Part shown: positions 40,600 to 54,823 of the stretch, piece by piece
Layout of the letters: the number at the start of each line of letters is the position of its first letter
Position numbering within the stretch: position 1 is the first letter of the stretch
DNA from: Lycocorax pyrrhopterus obiensis
Taxonomy: Eukaryota; Chordata; Aves; Passeriformes; Paradisaeidae
Assembly (NCBI GenBank): GCA_014706295.1
Contig: JACSVZ010000002.1
Coordinates: 104,762,047 to 104,826,046, forward strand
Direction of reading: 5' to 3'
Length of the DNA stretch: 64,000 bases
Translations under genes and position numbers: made by a program
The notes under the pieces: generated by a model
Databases searched by the model: none
Told to the model about the DNA's origin: nothing
Seen by the model: the letters and a program-made list of their open reading frames with translations, nothing else

Positions 40600-43500
40600 A
40601 ACAAAGCTGTCTGAAGATCAACTTTAGCTGACCAAAAGTGACTGGGTTCAGGACTGAGCATGTTGCATCTACTGCATCATGATTTATAGGCCAGATTAGT
40701 TTCCATTTGGTCTGAAACCATATTACTTTTTGGGATGAGACCCAATGCTGAGATCTTGAATTTTTGTTGTTATTAAAAAACCCATGGCACTCTTTCTGAG
40801 AGCCGTGGTAAATACTGTGGTGTTTTGACCCAGTTTCAGCATAAGTAACTATTTTTTTGCATACCTAAAACGTCCTACTTCCTCTCCAAAACTGTCCTGC
40901 ATCTTTATTGTTTCCTGTTAAATACATCCTGAGTTCCATAGAAGAAAATGCTGCTTTTCAAAGTTGAACAAACAAGACTTGAAAATCTGTCCCCTCTCAC
41001 AGCACAGCACAGAGACAGGGGCTGCTGAGCAACCCCTGCTCTTGGAGAGGCAGGAAGGAAACCTTCTCTGAAAACGGCAGTCTGCAGGTCTTTAGTCTGT
41101 GACCTTTTGATGCTGTGAAGACCACAGCCTGAAGAAGGAACAGAGGTGTTTGGGTCACCTCACAAATGTGGCAATTAAAAAAAAAGTGAGTGCAATGGGA
41201 GGTTTAATTAGTGCACTGAACCCCAACTGGAACCCAAATTCTACATGTTCTTCTCATGGGAATAAATAACACTTATAATAGTGCTGCTTTTTGTGCCTTG
41301 CTTACAGAGGACCCAGCCTTGTGGCACAAGAGAGAGGAGATGAGCTTTGTCTGTTTGGCTGGTGATGTATCTAATCCCTTTGCAGTAGAGAGGAGCCCAA
41401 ACCATCCAGGCAGATCCTGGTGAGCGTTCCCACTCTGAAGAGGTTTTGCACAAGCTTGGCAGATGTGCCTCTCAGGAGCGTCCTTGCTGGCAGGAGAGGA
41501 TGTGCATGTTTGGCCAGGGCTCTGGGGAGGGGAGAGGGAAGGAGGCCGGGTGGAGGGGAGATCTGCCTTGCCTCAACTGCAGCATCATGAGGAGCTGTTC
41601 ATAGGCAGCCTCTGCTCGCTGTGACTCAAGGTGCATGAGGACCAAGAACCTGAAGCTGGCCTTCTCTGAACCTACAAGCACCTGTGGCAAGCTGAGAACC
41701 CCCATCTTCTGTGTGTGTGTGTGCGTGTGTGTGTGTGTGCAGTGTCTTAATTTTCTTATAATTAGATCTTTTACTCAGTGTCTTTTTTCTGTCATAATCC
41801 ACACTTGCCTGTAATTGTTCCATTTTACCTGAGTAGAAGATTATTAAAAGTGGAACAGTGGGGATGATGAGCCCCCTCTAGATCAGTGACAGAGATGAAA
41901 AGTAGTGCCTGTGAGGTCTGGGGAGACCCAGCTGTCCCAACATCGTGTACACTACAGCTAAGGGCACCTCTTGGGCTTTCCATGACTTGGACAAGATATA
42001 AGGCTCGGCTCCTCACAGAGTTAATGACGTATGCCACAAGGTTAATCTAATTTAATTTTATTTTAAACTATCAGAAACCTGTCAGCTTGAAACAGGCTCC
42101 TAAAGAAGCAATACTCCCTTCCTTATGATAAGGTGATGTTCTGTAGTTTCCAGTAATTTTGACATGTCTTTTTTTTCCTTTCCAGATCAAGGCAAGAGTC
42201 TAGAGACTGAAAAGCAGCATTACTATTTTAACCAAAGGAAAAAAAGTTGCTCAGAAGTTTGACTAACAAAATGTTTATTATTATTGCAAGCACCAAGTGA
42301 TAGCTTCAAGGTTTTAAAAAAAATGTGGCTATGCTCAGAATAGGCATGGAATAATTTTACTCTGTACTCCTCAGGGACTCTCAGAAGATAACTTCTCAAA
42401 AAAGAAATCATAAGGTTAAATATGCTCTAGGCAGAAGGAGACCAGACATGTCTTTAAAGTTAGAGCTCTCACTTAGTTATCCAGTCTTATGCTTTGCTCT
42501 GGGTAGTAATAAAATTTCTGAGACTAAATGAAAGCTTTGTATAAGCAGGAAATTCAGAGAAAATAACTTGGCTATCTGTGTCTCCATGATCAGTTTTCAG
42601 CAAAAGTAAGAAACCTCAAGCACAGATTCCAGCAGACTTGGGATTTGTAAACAAGATGCCACTGTCTTACCACTTCTCTGTGTCAGAGCTCATCAGGGAA
42701 GACATAGATAGGCACTGACAGCTGTGTGCTGTCCCCCTTCTCCAGTGTGAACAAGTCCTGATCCCACTGCTTGCAGTTTTCCCTTGTGCAGGTAGCTAGG
42801 GGTATAAACTGGAGCACTTGCTTCAGCATTGGGCAACAGGGTCAAATCTGTCACGCTGCAAAGCACTTTCTTATCTAAAGCAAAGGATTAGCACTTCTGA
42901 AATGAGCCATACATAAAAAACTCAGGGAAAAACTGAAAGAAACTCGTATTTCACACCAGTTATGTACTGAGGCACTATGATATTGGTGTACACTCTACTT
43001 TTTCTGTTCCTGTTAGGCAACCTAAAAGGTGGTCAGGATGCTTCACTTGTGTTTCAATGTACGCCACTGATGGGGAAACCTATGGGAGTGACATGTTAAC
43101 CCTGAGGTTTCAGCCATGCATGATTCTGAGAAATCTTACCCTTGCCTCTCTATTCCCACAGATTTACACTGAGATCTTCCACATCCCTCCCAGTCCTAGG
43201 TCTGCTCTAACTCCGCTTACAGTCAGGAGTGGAACTCCTCACAGCTCAGTGGCAGAGGTGAGCACTGATTTAAAATGAACATTTAAAAGAGATGAGCCCA
43301 GCCTGGAATTATGGCCAGCTAAAGCAGGCAAGCACACGTGAAGCAGCAAGTTGCCTGGTTCTTTGTGAAAGTTGTGCTAGCTATAAAGGCATGGAGTATG
43401 TGTTTGATACCTTTGTAATTAATGAGGCAGACACCGAGATCAAGCCCCAGCCATTGCGAGAAGACTTGTAAGAGGCAGAGGAATTCAGGACAGGCTTCAT

Positions 43501-46500
43501 CTGACTTCCCCAGGCAGCTTGGGCCAGGCAGTCTGTGGTTCAGGGGCTTGCCAGGTGCCAGAGCTGTCAGGAAATCTTGGCCATTGAAAGCCCAGGCTAT
43601 CAGCTGTACTCAAGGGAGGACAAGTTACCCTTGCTGTCAGGGCATCAGGTGTCACGCTCCCACCTCCAGCACCCAAGTGGTGGTGCAGGAGAGCAGTTCC
43701 CATCTGGGATGCTTCTGAGACAGCTTGCACTTTGGGCCCAGAAATTCACTTTTGAGCAAAAATGGCCTGTTGAAAGGAGAACAGATATTCCCTGTGGTTA
43801 AAAAAAAAAAAGTGTGTGCTACCTAATCAGAACGGGTGGGTGGGAGGGAAGCAAGGTAGTAAGAGCCAGGTGGACTTCTGCTAATAAAAGGCATTGCAAC
43901 AGAAGGCAGTGGGAATACACTTTTTCAGCGAGAAGATGTAAGATTAGGACAGCTGAAGCACAAGAGGAAAGCAGGATGAACCAGAAGCTGTAGTGTGATC
44001 AGAAGACCAAGCCTTTCCAACAGAAGCTTTGTAAGATATTTAAATTGCTGTTCTAAATTAATGAGTTGAAAGTATTTGGTTTTAAAAAAAAAATTCATTT
44101 TCACTACAGCCAGGCTTCTTTGACTGGAATACAAATATTTTGCAGAGCCTTTTTGGTTGAGAAAATGAATTTTTGGTTATATTTTCTATTGTAGATTTTC
44201 TGATAGCAAACTTCTTATTGGAGCTGAGGGAAATTCATAATTTGCCAAACTTATTGTTGCAGTCATTTTGGCATAGTCTGCTGTTGCCCTTCTTGCATCA
44301 GAGAATACTTTTAGACACCCCAGGCACTATGGCTACATGCTGTCCTGAAGACAACTGCTCCCAAAAGAGAGTCCTCCAGAGGGGCATATTGTGGCCCATG
44401 AAGCCTATATGAGTTTATGGCTGCGTAGAGAAAACATAGCCCAGATTAAATGGATCATTTAGGTAAAATCCCTCTAAGCAGAGAGGGGTCTTAGTCCTGT
44501 AAGCAGACAAGGTAGAAGTACTGATGAGAGACAGCAGCGACTAACTGAGCTCTCTTAATCACTTAAGCTCGTTAGCCACTCTGTCTTCAGTCCCATCAGC
44601 AGGTGAATGGGGGAAAGGGGAAACCACCAACACTGGGGTGTCACCCTCAGCTGCAGATTGGCCCCCGGCACGTGAGCAGCAAGGCTGTGTCTCAGCCAGC
44701 AGGCTTGGGCAGTGTGCATCCAGAGAGGGCTTCTCCAGTCCTAGGAAGAAGGGAGGTTCATTTTCCAGCCATAGATAAGATTAGATTCGCTCCTCCATTC
44801 TGTGTGTGCTATTCTGCTTCTATGAATTAAACATGAAGCCAGGGAACAGGACAGCATCCTTCTATTAATAAATACAGAGCAGATAATTGAAAGAATGAAT
44901 GTGAGAATTTCATTGTTTGAAAAGTTAAGCAGCGGACTTGAGGCATGCAGTATGTTTTTAATTAGCATTATTATTTAAAGTGAGCAATAGTGAACAGGCT
45001 CCTTGAGTTCTCTGATAGCATATTCATCAGCTAACCAGCAGAGCTATTATTTTCTTTAAAGAATGCCCTACTTTGTGGTACTAAAGTGCACACACTGATT
45101 TACTGGTAAGGGTAATTAAAGGGCATGTCATAAACACCACTGACGTCATGGAATACTGTTCTTTAACCATCTTTCCAGCTAACCCTTCCACATGGAAAGA
45201 CAGATATTTTGCAGCTGACCCTCACCTGGTGTCAAGCATCCATCCTCCCTCTACTAGCACCTCTGCAGTTTTGTGAACCTGTGGCAGCAGAGGATGTAGT
45301 TTTGCATTTATGGTTTCCCACACACATGAAGTATATGAATTTGAAAGTCTTTCATACACCAGCCTTTGTAAAAGTCTCAACGCTGCTCAGAAGTTTTGTC
45401 ACAAAACAGTCTTGTGCACAAGTTTCAAAGGAGAGCCTACACATATCTAATCTATGTTACTCAGAGGTGAAGCCCTGCTGGGGCTGGTGAACTCCTCAGA
45501 AAATAAGAGCTTTCCACCATACATCCCTTGCACTTAGATTTTCCCTGAAGGTGGAAATACAGCCCCTGGTGGTGTAGTCCTTTCAGGTTCTAAATGGAAA
45601 TCTAATGTATGGGGGGAAGGCCAGGTTCCAAACATATATGTCTATGTAGCTCTACATATGGGCTGCAAAATTTGGAGGATCTTCAGCACTCAAGTCTGAA
45701 AACTGGGGGTGCTTTGCATCCAGCTGAACTGCTGGCTTGTAAATGCTGTAGTGGAATGTGGGTGCACAAGTGAGCAAGGGAACATTAGCCCAGGTGGTTC
45801 CTCCTTCTCACCTGCTTTTCCTCCTTACTTCTTTCTCTTCTTCCCTCTTTTTCTTCCTCTATGCCTCTGTTTCATCCTGTGCATTTTGGTTTGTCTCTTC
45901 CCAGCTGTAGGTCTGTCTCCCATATATTTCTGGACAATTGAGAGACTGGAAGCATCTTTAAATACACAGCACTGAATAAAACCCCTTCCTGATTTTTTTC
46001 CACACCATTTACTAGATTCTTCAGTATAAGAAAGTTGTGTCTATCTTTACTGAAGTTGATTTAGTGATACCATTCCTGATAGCAGCAATAAGTAGGTCAT
46101 AAAAATAGAACGGATAATCATCTTTCACTCTTGCAAATGAAAGAAGCAAGAAAGATACATACCAATAAGAAACAAAATGCCAAACACATTATTTCAGAAT
46201 ATGGCAAAATATTTTTGTATTTCAAAGTTTTATATTCCTGTTTATCTTAAAGACGTCTGTTTCCAGTGCAGATGACTGGCTTCATTTGTGATTTAAAGCA
46301 ATGGCCAAAGTTCTGTTCTGATTATGAATTACTCACTTAAATGAGTGTTTGCTCTCTGTTCAAATGAAAATTACCAAACACAATGGGATAAGCCCACTTG
46401 TGCAGCCAGGGTGCTGTCATGTTTTCCTATTACTTTTAAGCTGGAAAGTGCTCTGTCCTCCCTCCACTGCTGAGACATCCAGTGGGGTTTATTATCCCCA

Positions 46501-49500
46501 TTTTATGGATCAACAGGGATTTAGAAAGCCTCTGTAGTTTTCCTAAAAGCTCAAAGGAGTCATTCACAGACATTTACTGAATATCTTCCAGATCCCAGGC
46601 AATGTCCCAGCTGAGGACTCTTGTAGTATCTCGTCAGTACCAGGACACAGGCAGAGGTGTGTGACAGCTCCTATTAGTGACTACATGGCATGGCATGGTT
46701 TTGGTTGGGATCACCTAGCATTTTCCCAGCTGTTGCCCCTGGTTAGGGAAAAGCAGCTGGGCCAGGGACTGCTCCTGGTTTGGATTGTTGCCCTCCTGCT
46801 TTGGAGAGTGAGAGCTTAGCCAGAGGGACATAGGATGTGCTTTGCAGTACTCCTCCTTTAACAGTTCCCTGGCCCATGTTATTTCCCTGCACAGGTACAG
46901 CCACTTGGCATGTATCTGTGGTTTGTGTTTGTCTGCTGGCACGGAAGTGACATATTTCAAGACTGGTTGGTGAAGAAAAAAGAGGAAGCACAATACGAAA
47001 TGTGGATGAGTCTTATATGACCCTGAGCCAAGCCCTGCCTCAAGACTGAGGATATGTTTTCATGAAGGAACGTGATTCTCTGCCCATGCAGTGTCAGCAC
47101 AAAGCAGAGATAGGCCCCAACACGTGACTCTTTAGTGACTAGTTTGAATGGAAATGTGTGATTTCTGAACAGATTTATTGTGCAAGCAAAAATGTATTTG
47201 CTAAAGATTACAGCAGTGTGTTTGCTCTGAATGCTGAGCCTAGGAAAAAAAGACTGCCCTGTGTGACTTTTCATAACACAGTGAAATAAGGTCTGTGGTG
47301 TCAAATACCTGTTTTAACTTTGTTAGCCCTCTCCCATGGTCTGCCGTGCAGGGATTAGGCAACGGAAGCAGAGTAGAGCCAGGGATGTAGAGCCAGGGAT
47401 GTAGAGCCCACCCTCTGGCTCAGACTCTAGCTCCTGCATCCCCGGTGGATGTCACTGATAGACCTACTTACCACTCACATAGCCGCAGGGTCTGTGCCAG
47501 GAGTGGAACCTACATGCCCACTGTTCCCTGACCTTGCCAAAACTCTTCTCTGCACCATGTGTGAGGGGACATCGAGGAGCTCTTTGGCCCACTGGAGTCC
47601 CTGGAGCCCTTCCCTAACCTTCCTTCAGCTTCTTTCTACCACCTCCCTCTCAGGGCATCAGGGACCCAGGAGCCTCTGCTGTTGAGAACTGGGACTCAGC
47701 CTTGGACCTCTAATTAGTCATTATTGCTTCAGATAGCCAATATTATTATTATTGCCACCTTTATGCTAGTGGTATCACGTTGTATAATTGCATAGCTGGA
47801 AGGTTTGTGGAGGATTTAGAACTATGATTCTGCTACTGTGACCATTACCCCTGAAACTGAGCAGCTAAGGAGCTGGGTCCCTTCCCCTTCAGAGCTGTTT
47901 TGCAGGGTGGGCTCATGAGCATTTCCACTGAGGATAACTCATAAGCCACATAGTCTAGCAGGCAGCCAATCCTCCCGGTCTGAGACCATACATGTTCTGG
48001 GATTGTGAACCACACAGGTGGGGGGACGGGGGTGTCTCACGCTTTTTGATGAAGGCAAGTGGATGCAGAGTGCCATCTGGGGAATTCCACAAGTCTAAAT
48101 CCACCCTTTTTCTTTTGTCTTTTTAAAAAGAAATTTAAAGCACTTAAGTGACTGATCTGCAACATGCAGACCTCAGTTTGGTTTGGAACTGAGATTCAGA
48201 CACACTTGTAGACAAAAATTTAAAAATGTGATCTTATAGGCATACTCAGGGTCAGCTGATAAAAATAATTCTTTTGCCAGTGTGTTGAATTCAGTTACCA
48301 GTTCTATCACTCAATTTCCCTGGCAGAAACATTCCTGGGACTTTTTTTTTTTTGCTGATACTCTGCTGCACTGTTTGGAAAGAGAAATGCAGCCAACTGG
48401 CAAGTTATCTTGGAGTTGTCCTTGTACAAGGGAAAATGGGGCTTGATTTGGTCTGGAGGTCTGCTAACATTTGCTGCTGTGGCATTTTTGCCAGTCTTCA
48501 TGACGCCAGCGTATGGAGAAATGCTGCAGCACATGGATTTGAGGGGGTTTGTTTAGTGTAAGGGTGTCTGTAGGAGGAGCAGTTTCCTGAAAGGAACAAG
48601 TGGAGTGGCTGACCTTGCACTGATTCTGCTGACAGCCCCTGCTTGAAATAAGGTTGCCCTGGTCTAGTGCAACATCACTCACCTCCAGTCAGGGAGTTTC
48701 AAACTGTTAGGAGACACAAAAGAGCTATATAAGGAGTAACACATCCACAGGCATCCCTCTGCACCAAACATGGGATCTGAGCACATGAAGGATTTGAAGA
48801 AACTCAGCTCCAGACTGAAAGTTGCAGTGGGTTTATAAAAGAAGTTTCTCAGCTCTGCCCATCTTCAGCCATCAGAATTAAAATCTAGTTCTGGATCCCA
48901 AGTCATGCTAAAGGCAAGAAAATGGAAAATATCCTGAAATAGCAACCAAATGATCTCCAAAGTACTTGTTTTGCAAGGCCAGCAGGAACAGCATCTGCAT
49001 AGCTGTTACTTAAAAACATGAAAATCAAACAGCATTGTTGAAAACTGATTTAAGGGACTGGGCAGATTCAGGTGCAAGGCAGGAGATTGAATGTTTTGCC
49101 TCTTTGCCCTCCTCATGCTTTATGCCTTGGAAACCTACCTATGTCCTGCCTGTTAATGAACATCTGCTTTTGATTGTCACAAACCCATATATTTCAGTAA
49201 AATAAACATACCTGATCTCCACTTGGGAAAGAGCCTATTGTTTCTGCTGTGCCAGGTTCAAATATTGCTTTTAAATCAGAGACGGCCATTTTTTTCTCAC
49301 TTGCCTAATAGTTACCTTTAAGTGCTAAATGACCCCATCAGGAATCAGGCTTTTGTGTTTGGACTAGCTGCAGGACAAGGGCTGAAATGTTGCCTTTTCT
49401 TTGGTGTCTGATGGATCCTGTGTTGAAGGACTATCTCCTGGCTATACCAGCTGTTGGTGTTAGAAAATAAATATATCTTTCCTAAGCTAATTCTGTGTTA

Positions 49501-52500
49501 GTCCATGTGGAGACTGAACTAAATGCAAGTGACAACAATAGAACATGGCCTTACCAAGTCTATTCATCTTACCTGGTAATTCTGAGCTGCTGTCTTTATT
49601 GAAGCCAAGAAAGTTGTTACCATTGTGGCTGTCTATCTGTCCGTGTGACTTCATGCCTGACAAGGGCTCCAGAAACCTGCACGAGAAACAAATAGGGTAA
49701 AAAAAAATACAGGTGCAGTCACCATGCAAGCTGTACAGGGCAGGAGCTCCTGGTTCCCCAGAACAGAGAGACCTTTATATGTCATGACATGGTGTTTGCT
49801 GCTTGGTGACCTATCAATCTTATCCTACAGTATGAAAATCACTGTTTCTACACACGGGAGAAATCAACATATATTGGTTTCATGTTGACTATTGGACTAC
49901 ATGACCATGACCGTTTGTATCACGATTTTGGTCTTGCCTTACAACAGCGCCGTGAGCAGCTGAGAATTCTCACCTTCATATTTCAGTCTTGGTTTCAACC
50001 AGACTCTGCAATTAGTTGTGAAGTAATGGGGGTAGGACTGATTTTCTACTTGAGCGAGTAAAAGGTTCAAGATTGAGTCCCACTTACTTATATATTTATT
50101 ATGTTCTACCTAGATGGCAAAAAAAGCATTTGGAAGTTTAATTGTAAGGAAAACATCTGTGCAAATGTACTAGTTGAGACTGAATATCCTTCTAGTCCAA
50201 TACTCTGTTTATAAAACTGTTTACAAGAAAATGGCTACTTGTTTGGGAAGCATGAGAACGGCACACATATGTATATTTTCCTTAAAGTCCCTTGAACACT
50301 ATCCATTTTCGGCTCAGAATGTTTTGGACTTTCCTAGCCACCACAGCTTGCTTATCTAGTAGCTTGCAATGGATCTCTTGTCCAAAGCTTGTCCTGTTCC
50401 TCCCTGCTGCACAGGTAGCTGCACCTGCTGCAAGAACCAACACCCCCTTTGACTTGCCATGAACCCCGATCCTATTTGCTCCATTTGATGGTTCCTAGGC
50501 CATCTTTTGAAGCTGCTCTGGACAGCTGATCCCTCTCAAGTCGCTTCTGACAGATGACTGTCTTGATGTCTCAAAACCTGGATCCTCCAAGAGCATGTGG
50601 TACAAATCACGTTGACACTGCTTATTGCTATTTGAGAGGAGTGTGGTTGTCCACACGCAGTGTTTTGCCATCAAAGGCCATGTTCGTCTTGGGAGAGTTA
50701 GTTGAGAGAAAATGGACAGAAGTGGTTTAGTCCATAAGGAAGCCTGTGCTGCAGAACTGGCCTGTTTGTGCACAGAAGGTCTCTCAGTGACATCCAAAAG
50801 CATCAAGCCAGGAGCACAGGCACAATGAGACTGTCCTACACCCTGAACCTGTCCAAAGGCACAGGACTCGCTGCTGAGGAGAGCAGTTGGCCAAGGACAT
50901 GCCACAGCTCATCAGGGACACGTTCAACCTCTGCCTGGACAAAGAGCCAGCTGAAAAATGAGGATCTCCCCAGGATTCCAATGTATCTCCTGATAGTTCT
51001 GGCTGGGAAGAAGTATGTTGTGGGAGATGCTTTCAACCCTCTCTGTTGTATATTTCCTTCTTGGCTTGCTGCTCACCAGTCTGTCCTCACAGGAAGTTTC
51101 TGCTTTGCTAAAATTAATGCATGGCTGCCTCCAAGCAAATATCTCCAGTTTCCCAGGTATTGGAGAGTTCTTCACTCACGTCTCAAATGTAGGCCAAATT
51201 AAGGCTAAATCTGTGCTCAGATGGGCGTTCTTCCGCCCCCTTGAGTTTCCACTCAAAGACAGTCCGTTGTCCATAATTTCTTTTTTTTCCTTATTTTTTG
51301 CCCTTCTCAAGCATTCCCCATCTTGCATCATGATTAATGCAGCTGCAAGAATACAGGGACTGTGGAGTGGGCAGTGAGGGAATACTCTGCCATTACTTAT
51401 GTCTTATTCTCAGCAACTGAGAATACTTCACAGAATGACTCAGAGAACTATTACCTCACATTTCTCATTTGAGCAGCATCAGGGAAAGGCTAGAACAGCA
51501 GCAGCCCTCACCTTTCCCTGCCCCCAAAGGCAAACGAACCATTAAAGGTGCAGTAAAGCAGCAGAGCAAAGGTATGTTTGCTGCACAAGGCTGGTCTAAT
51601 AAAACTGGACTTTGCCCAAGACTGAACAAAATTGTAAGAAAGACCCAGTCAACAATTAAGTACATGTTTTTTTATAAGGAAAAGTTGTTTATGACCTTCA
51701 TCTGACATTTTCAAAAGTTTTAATTTTGTTACACCACATCCATTCCTTTCATGCTTTGGCAGGAGATGTCAGGACATTAGGATAGATGCAATAATCACTG
51801 TTACTGAACTACCTTCCCCTCCTTAAAGTGTTTTATGGTCGAGTTACTCTATTTGCATAATTACTGCCACATCACCACTCAATCAATTTTATGTGTTTCT
51901 CTCCCAAACCAATCTAAAATACGATATGTATATAAAAACATCACCCACTATTATACAGACTTCACGTTTATTATTGCTTCAGGTCAGAGATATATGATAA
52001 AATTACCCTCTGTTATTTCCCCCTCCCTTCCAGCTTCTTTAATTCACAACTCTGAACACTTCCTTTTGTATTGTTTATCAGCAATTTTATTTTTCCCTGA
52101 ATGGGAGGCAAAAGAAAATAAGTAATGGAGCTAGTCAAAACAAAGCAAGTAACTACCACAGGCAGCTATGAGTATTGCTCATTTTTACAAGCATGTGGAA
52201 TCACAGGCAACTGTACACATTGATAGGCTCGTCACACAGATATCTGCAGGAAAGACAAAAGTATTCCCGCTTTCTGGGTAAATTCCAGACTTGAAAATAA
52301 GTGGTTCCAATGGAACCTGGGCTCCTGTGACCGCTGAAACTTGATGGTTCTCTTTCACTTCTTGGTGAAATATAAAAGACAAAAGAACCCAACCTCAAGT
52401 TAGATGATGTGACCGACGTAAGTGTCATCAGAAGCCAAGATGAACAAATTCCTTTCTGCATTTTACATACAAGTTAAATAGTGTGACACAGTTCATCGCT

Positions 52501-54000
52501 GTTATGAGTTACACTGGTTGGATCTTGCCGTCCATGTACAGGGAGAAAATTCAGAGATACTAGAAATCATTTATAATGAGAAGAAGTACTTGATTTCTTC
52601 ATGGCAGGAGCTAGCTTCCAGTTATGAATTATCGTAGAATAAACAATCTGATATGTTCTTCAAGATTTTTTTTGCTGATCCTTGCTAATCTTCCATCCAA
52701 GGTACACCACAATGGACTTGACTTTTCATCCTTCTTATTGCAGACTTACTGAGTGTAAAAATCACTTCTGAACATTTGAAGGAAAAATGAAAAACTAGCT
52801 TGTTTCCTGCAAAAAGTAAAATATAACAGTAAGCATACTTATCAAAATTCTCGGCTCCAGAAGATCCCAAACAGAGCCAAAAAATATTTAATACCTCATT
52901 TCTGCTGATGACTAATTTATCTTGTTCTCCTCGGTGTCCAAAGTATCAGTGTTGTGTTTTTGCGTTTAGGTTCAAATTCTAATGGATCAGAGCATAGTGG
53001 TTTGAAGTAAATGGCAAAATTCCCACTTACTTTCATAAAACAAGAATTTACGTCTGCTTCAATAAAAGGTTTCTTGGTTCTCACTACTCTGGTCTGGGTG
53101 GTGTAATCATCTGTTTCTTTGTGCTCTACTTTAGCTCATTGTTGATTCAAACTCTGCTATTTGCATGCTGCTAGGAAATAATCCAGTGTACTTTAAACTG
53201 GAAAATTCTAGAAGCGACTGGAAGGTGAGCTGATTGCTGTTTGTGGTTTTACGGTAGGTTCTTCACTGCTGACAAAATTTTTATAGGCAAATAGCAGTTT
53301 CTTTCAAGCATCTTCCATGGCAGCTGTTGACAGCTTCCTTCAGAAAAGCCAAGCCTCACCATTGTACAAATAATGTGTTCAGTCTTATCCTGACAGGGAC
53401 AGCATTATCAACAAGCTCGTGTCTTCTGCTTGATAAGAAAGGTTTAATAAAGCAGTCTTTGTAAAAAACACACTGTGACAAAAGCAGCATGCAGGCAAAG
53501 ACAAAGTAGATAATTTGACTAACTCATATTGGGCAGAGATTTGGGGTAGATGCTGTAGCTGTGCTTGTAGATGTGCTCTTGTTTCCCTTCCACAAGATAT
53601 GAAGGTCTGGTGGGAATGTTGGTTCTTAAACATTTGCCAGAAGATGCTGCTCTGAATCCTGAGACAACCAGGCTCTGTCTATTAATTAAAGTCAGATAAT
53701 ATTCCATCAAGTTTCTGCTTTCTTTTCACACGGAGAAAGTCTAAACTATTAATTTTTGGATTTTGTGGTTTGTGGTTTTGTGTTCTGGGTATATATAACC
53801 TGCACAGTCATGGGAATATGCAACTGACAAGGGAAGCAATGGGACAATGTGCCCTGTGGTGGCATCAGCACCTCTCTGACCCATCAGGTGACCCACCTGC
53901 TATCCCACACAAGCAAGGCATAAGCTCAGTTCTCTTGCTAGGCTGAGACAGGGCTGAAATGGGAGTTCCGTGATTGAAAGATGGAGAGATGCTGAGCTGT
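40600..54000. other. Gene-free downstream flank
   Basis: I find no exon that I can support. It contains a GT microsatellite (41711) and a duplicated 14-bp unit AGGGATGTAGAGCC near 47391. There is an odd region at 50495-51202 where long frames run on both strands, but no domain is recognisable. Transposon remnants are few. Confidence 0.55.
41711..41740. repeat. (GT)n microsatellite
   Basis: Fourteen GT-type dinucleotides with one GC interruption. Confidence 0.9.
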
Positions 54001-54030
54001 GAGGTTCTACCACGGCACTATTAACCAAGC

Positions 54031-54171
54031 ATTGGCACAGATTGCTTGTGAAGAGAGGTTGTGGAGTCTTTTGGAGATATCAAAAGCTGCCTGGGCATGG
54101 TCCTGGACACACTAATCTAGAGATGGCCCTGCTTGAGCTGAGGGGTTGGACCAGGTGACCTCCAGAGGTAC
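54031..54171 (+). mobile_element. CR1 LINE 3' region, left half (split by an LTR)
   Basis: GGCACAGATTGC, AGAGGTTGTGGAGTCTTTTG, GGAGATATCAAAAGC and GGGGTTGGACCAGGTGACCT follow the avian CR1 3' region block by block. It stops at CCAGAGGTAC, where CR1 would read on to CCTTCCAACC; the missing continuation is found at 54788, after an LTR. Confidence 0.85.
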
Positions 54172-54787
54172 TGTCGTGGTTTAGCCCAGCCAGCAACTAA
54201 GCACCACACAGGCACTCACTCACTTTCCACCCATCCGGACAAGGGGGAGAAGAATTGGAAGGGTAAAAGTGAGAAAACTTGTGGGTTGAGATAAAAGCAA
54301 CTTAACAACAATAATATTATTAGCAATAATATTACAACAATAATAGCAATGGTATAATGAAAAGGAAGATAAATTAAAAAAAAAAAGAGACTGAAATAAA
54401 CCACAGAAAAGACGAGTGATCCAAATGAAAAACAACTGCTCACTACCAACCAACTGATGACCAGCCAGCCTCCAAGCAGCTGCCCCTGGTCAACTTCCCC
54501 CCAGCTCTATAAGTGAAGCATGACACCATACGGTCTGTGATGCCCCATGGTCAGTTGGGGTCAGCTGTCGGGGCTGTGTCCCCTCCCAGCTTCTTGTGCA
54601 CCCCCAGTCTCCTCACTGGTGGGACGGGGTGAGGAGGAGAAAAGGCCCTGAGGCAAAAAGGCCCTGTAAGTGCTGCTTAGCAATAGCAGAAATGTGCCCG
54701 AATTATCAATGCTGTTTCCAGCACAAATCCAAGCTACAGTCCCCTATTAAGTACTATGAAGAAAATGAACCCCACCCCAAACCCTCG
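54172..54787 (+). mobile_element. Solo LTR of an avian endogenous retrovirus, inserted in a CR1
   Basis: It begins TGTCGTGGTTTAGCCCAGCC and continues AACTAAGCACCAC, AAAGTGAGAAAACTTGTGGG, GGTCAGTTGGGGTCAGCTGT, TGTGTCCCCTCCCAGCTTCT and CAGCACAAATCCAA. I recognise this order from a common LTR family of songbird and other neoavian genomes. There is no internal retroviral sequence, so it is a solo LTR. An AATAAT-rich stretch at 54305-54350 is simple-sequence growth within it. The two flanks are halves of one CR1, so the insertion site is clear. The 3' terminus is diverged, and the short target duplication (GGTAC against GGTTGC) is imperfect. Confidence 0.82.
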
Positions 54788-54823
54788 GTTGCTTCCAACC
54801 TCAGCCATTCTGTGATTCTGCAA
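54788..54823 (+). mobile_element. CR1 LINE 3' tail, right half
   Basis: CTTCCAACCTCAGCCATTCT then GTGATTCTG is the CR1 3' terminus with its short tail repeat. It continues the fragment that breaks off at 54171. Confidence 0.85.
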
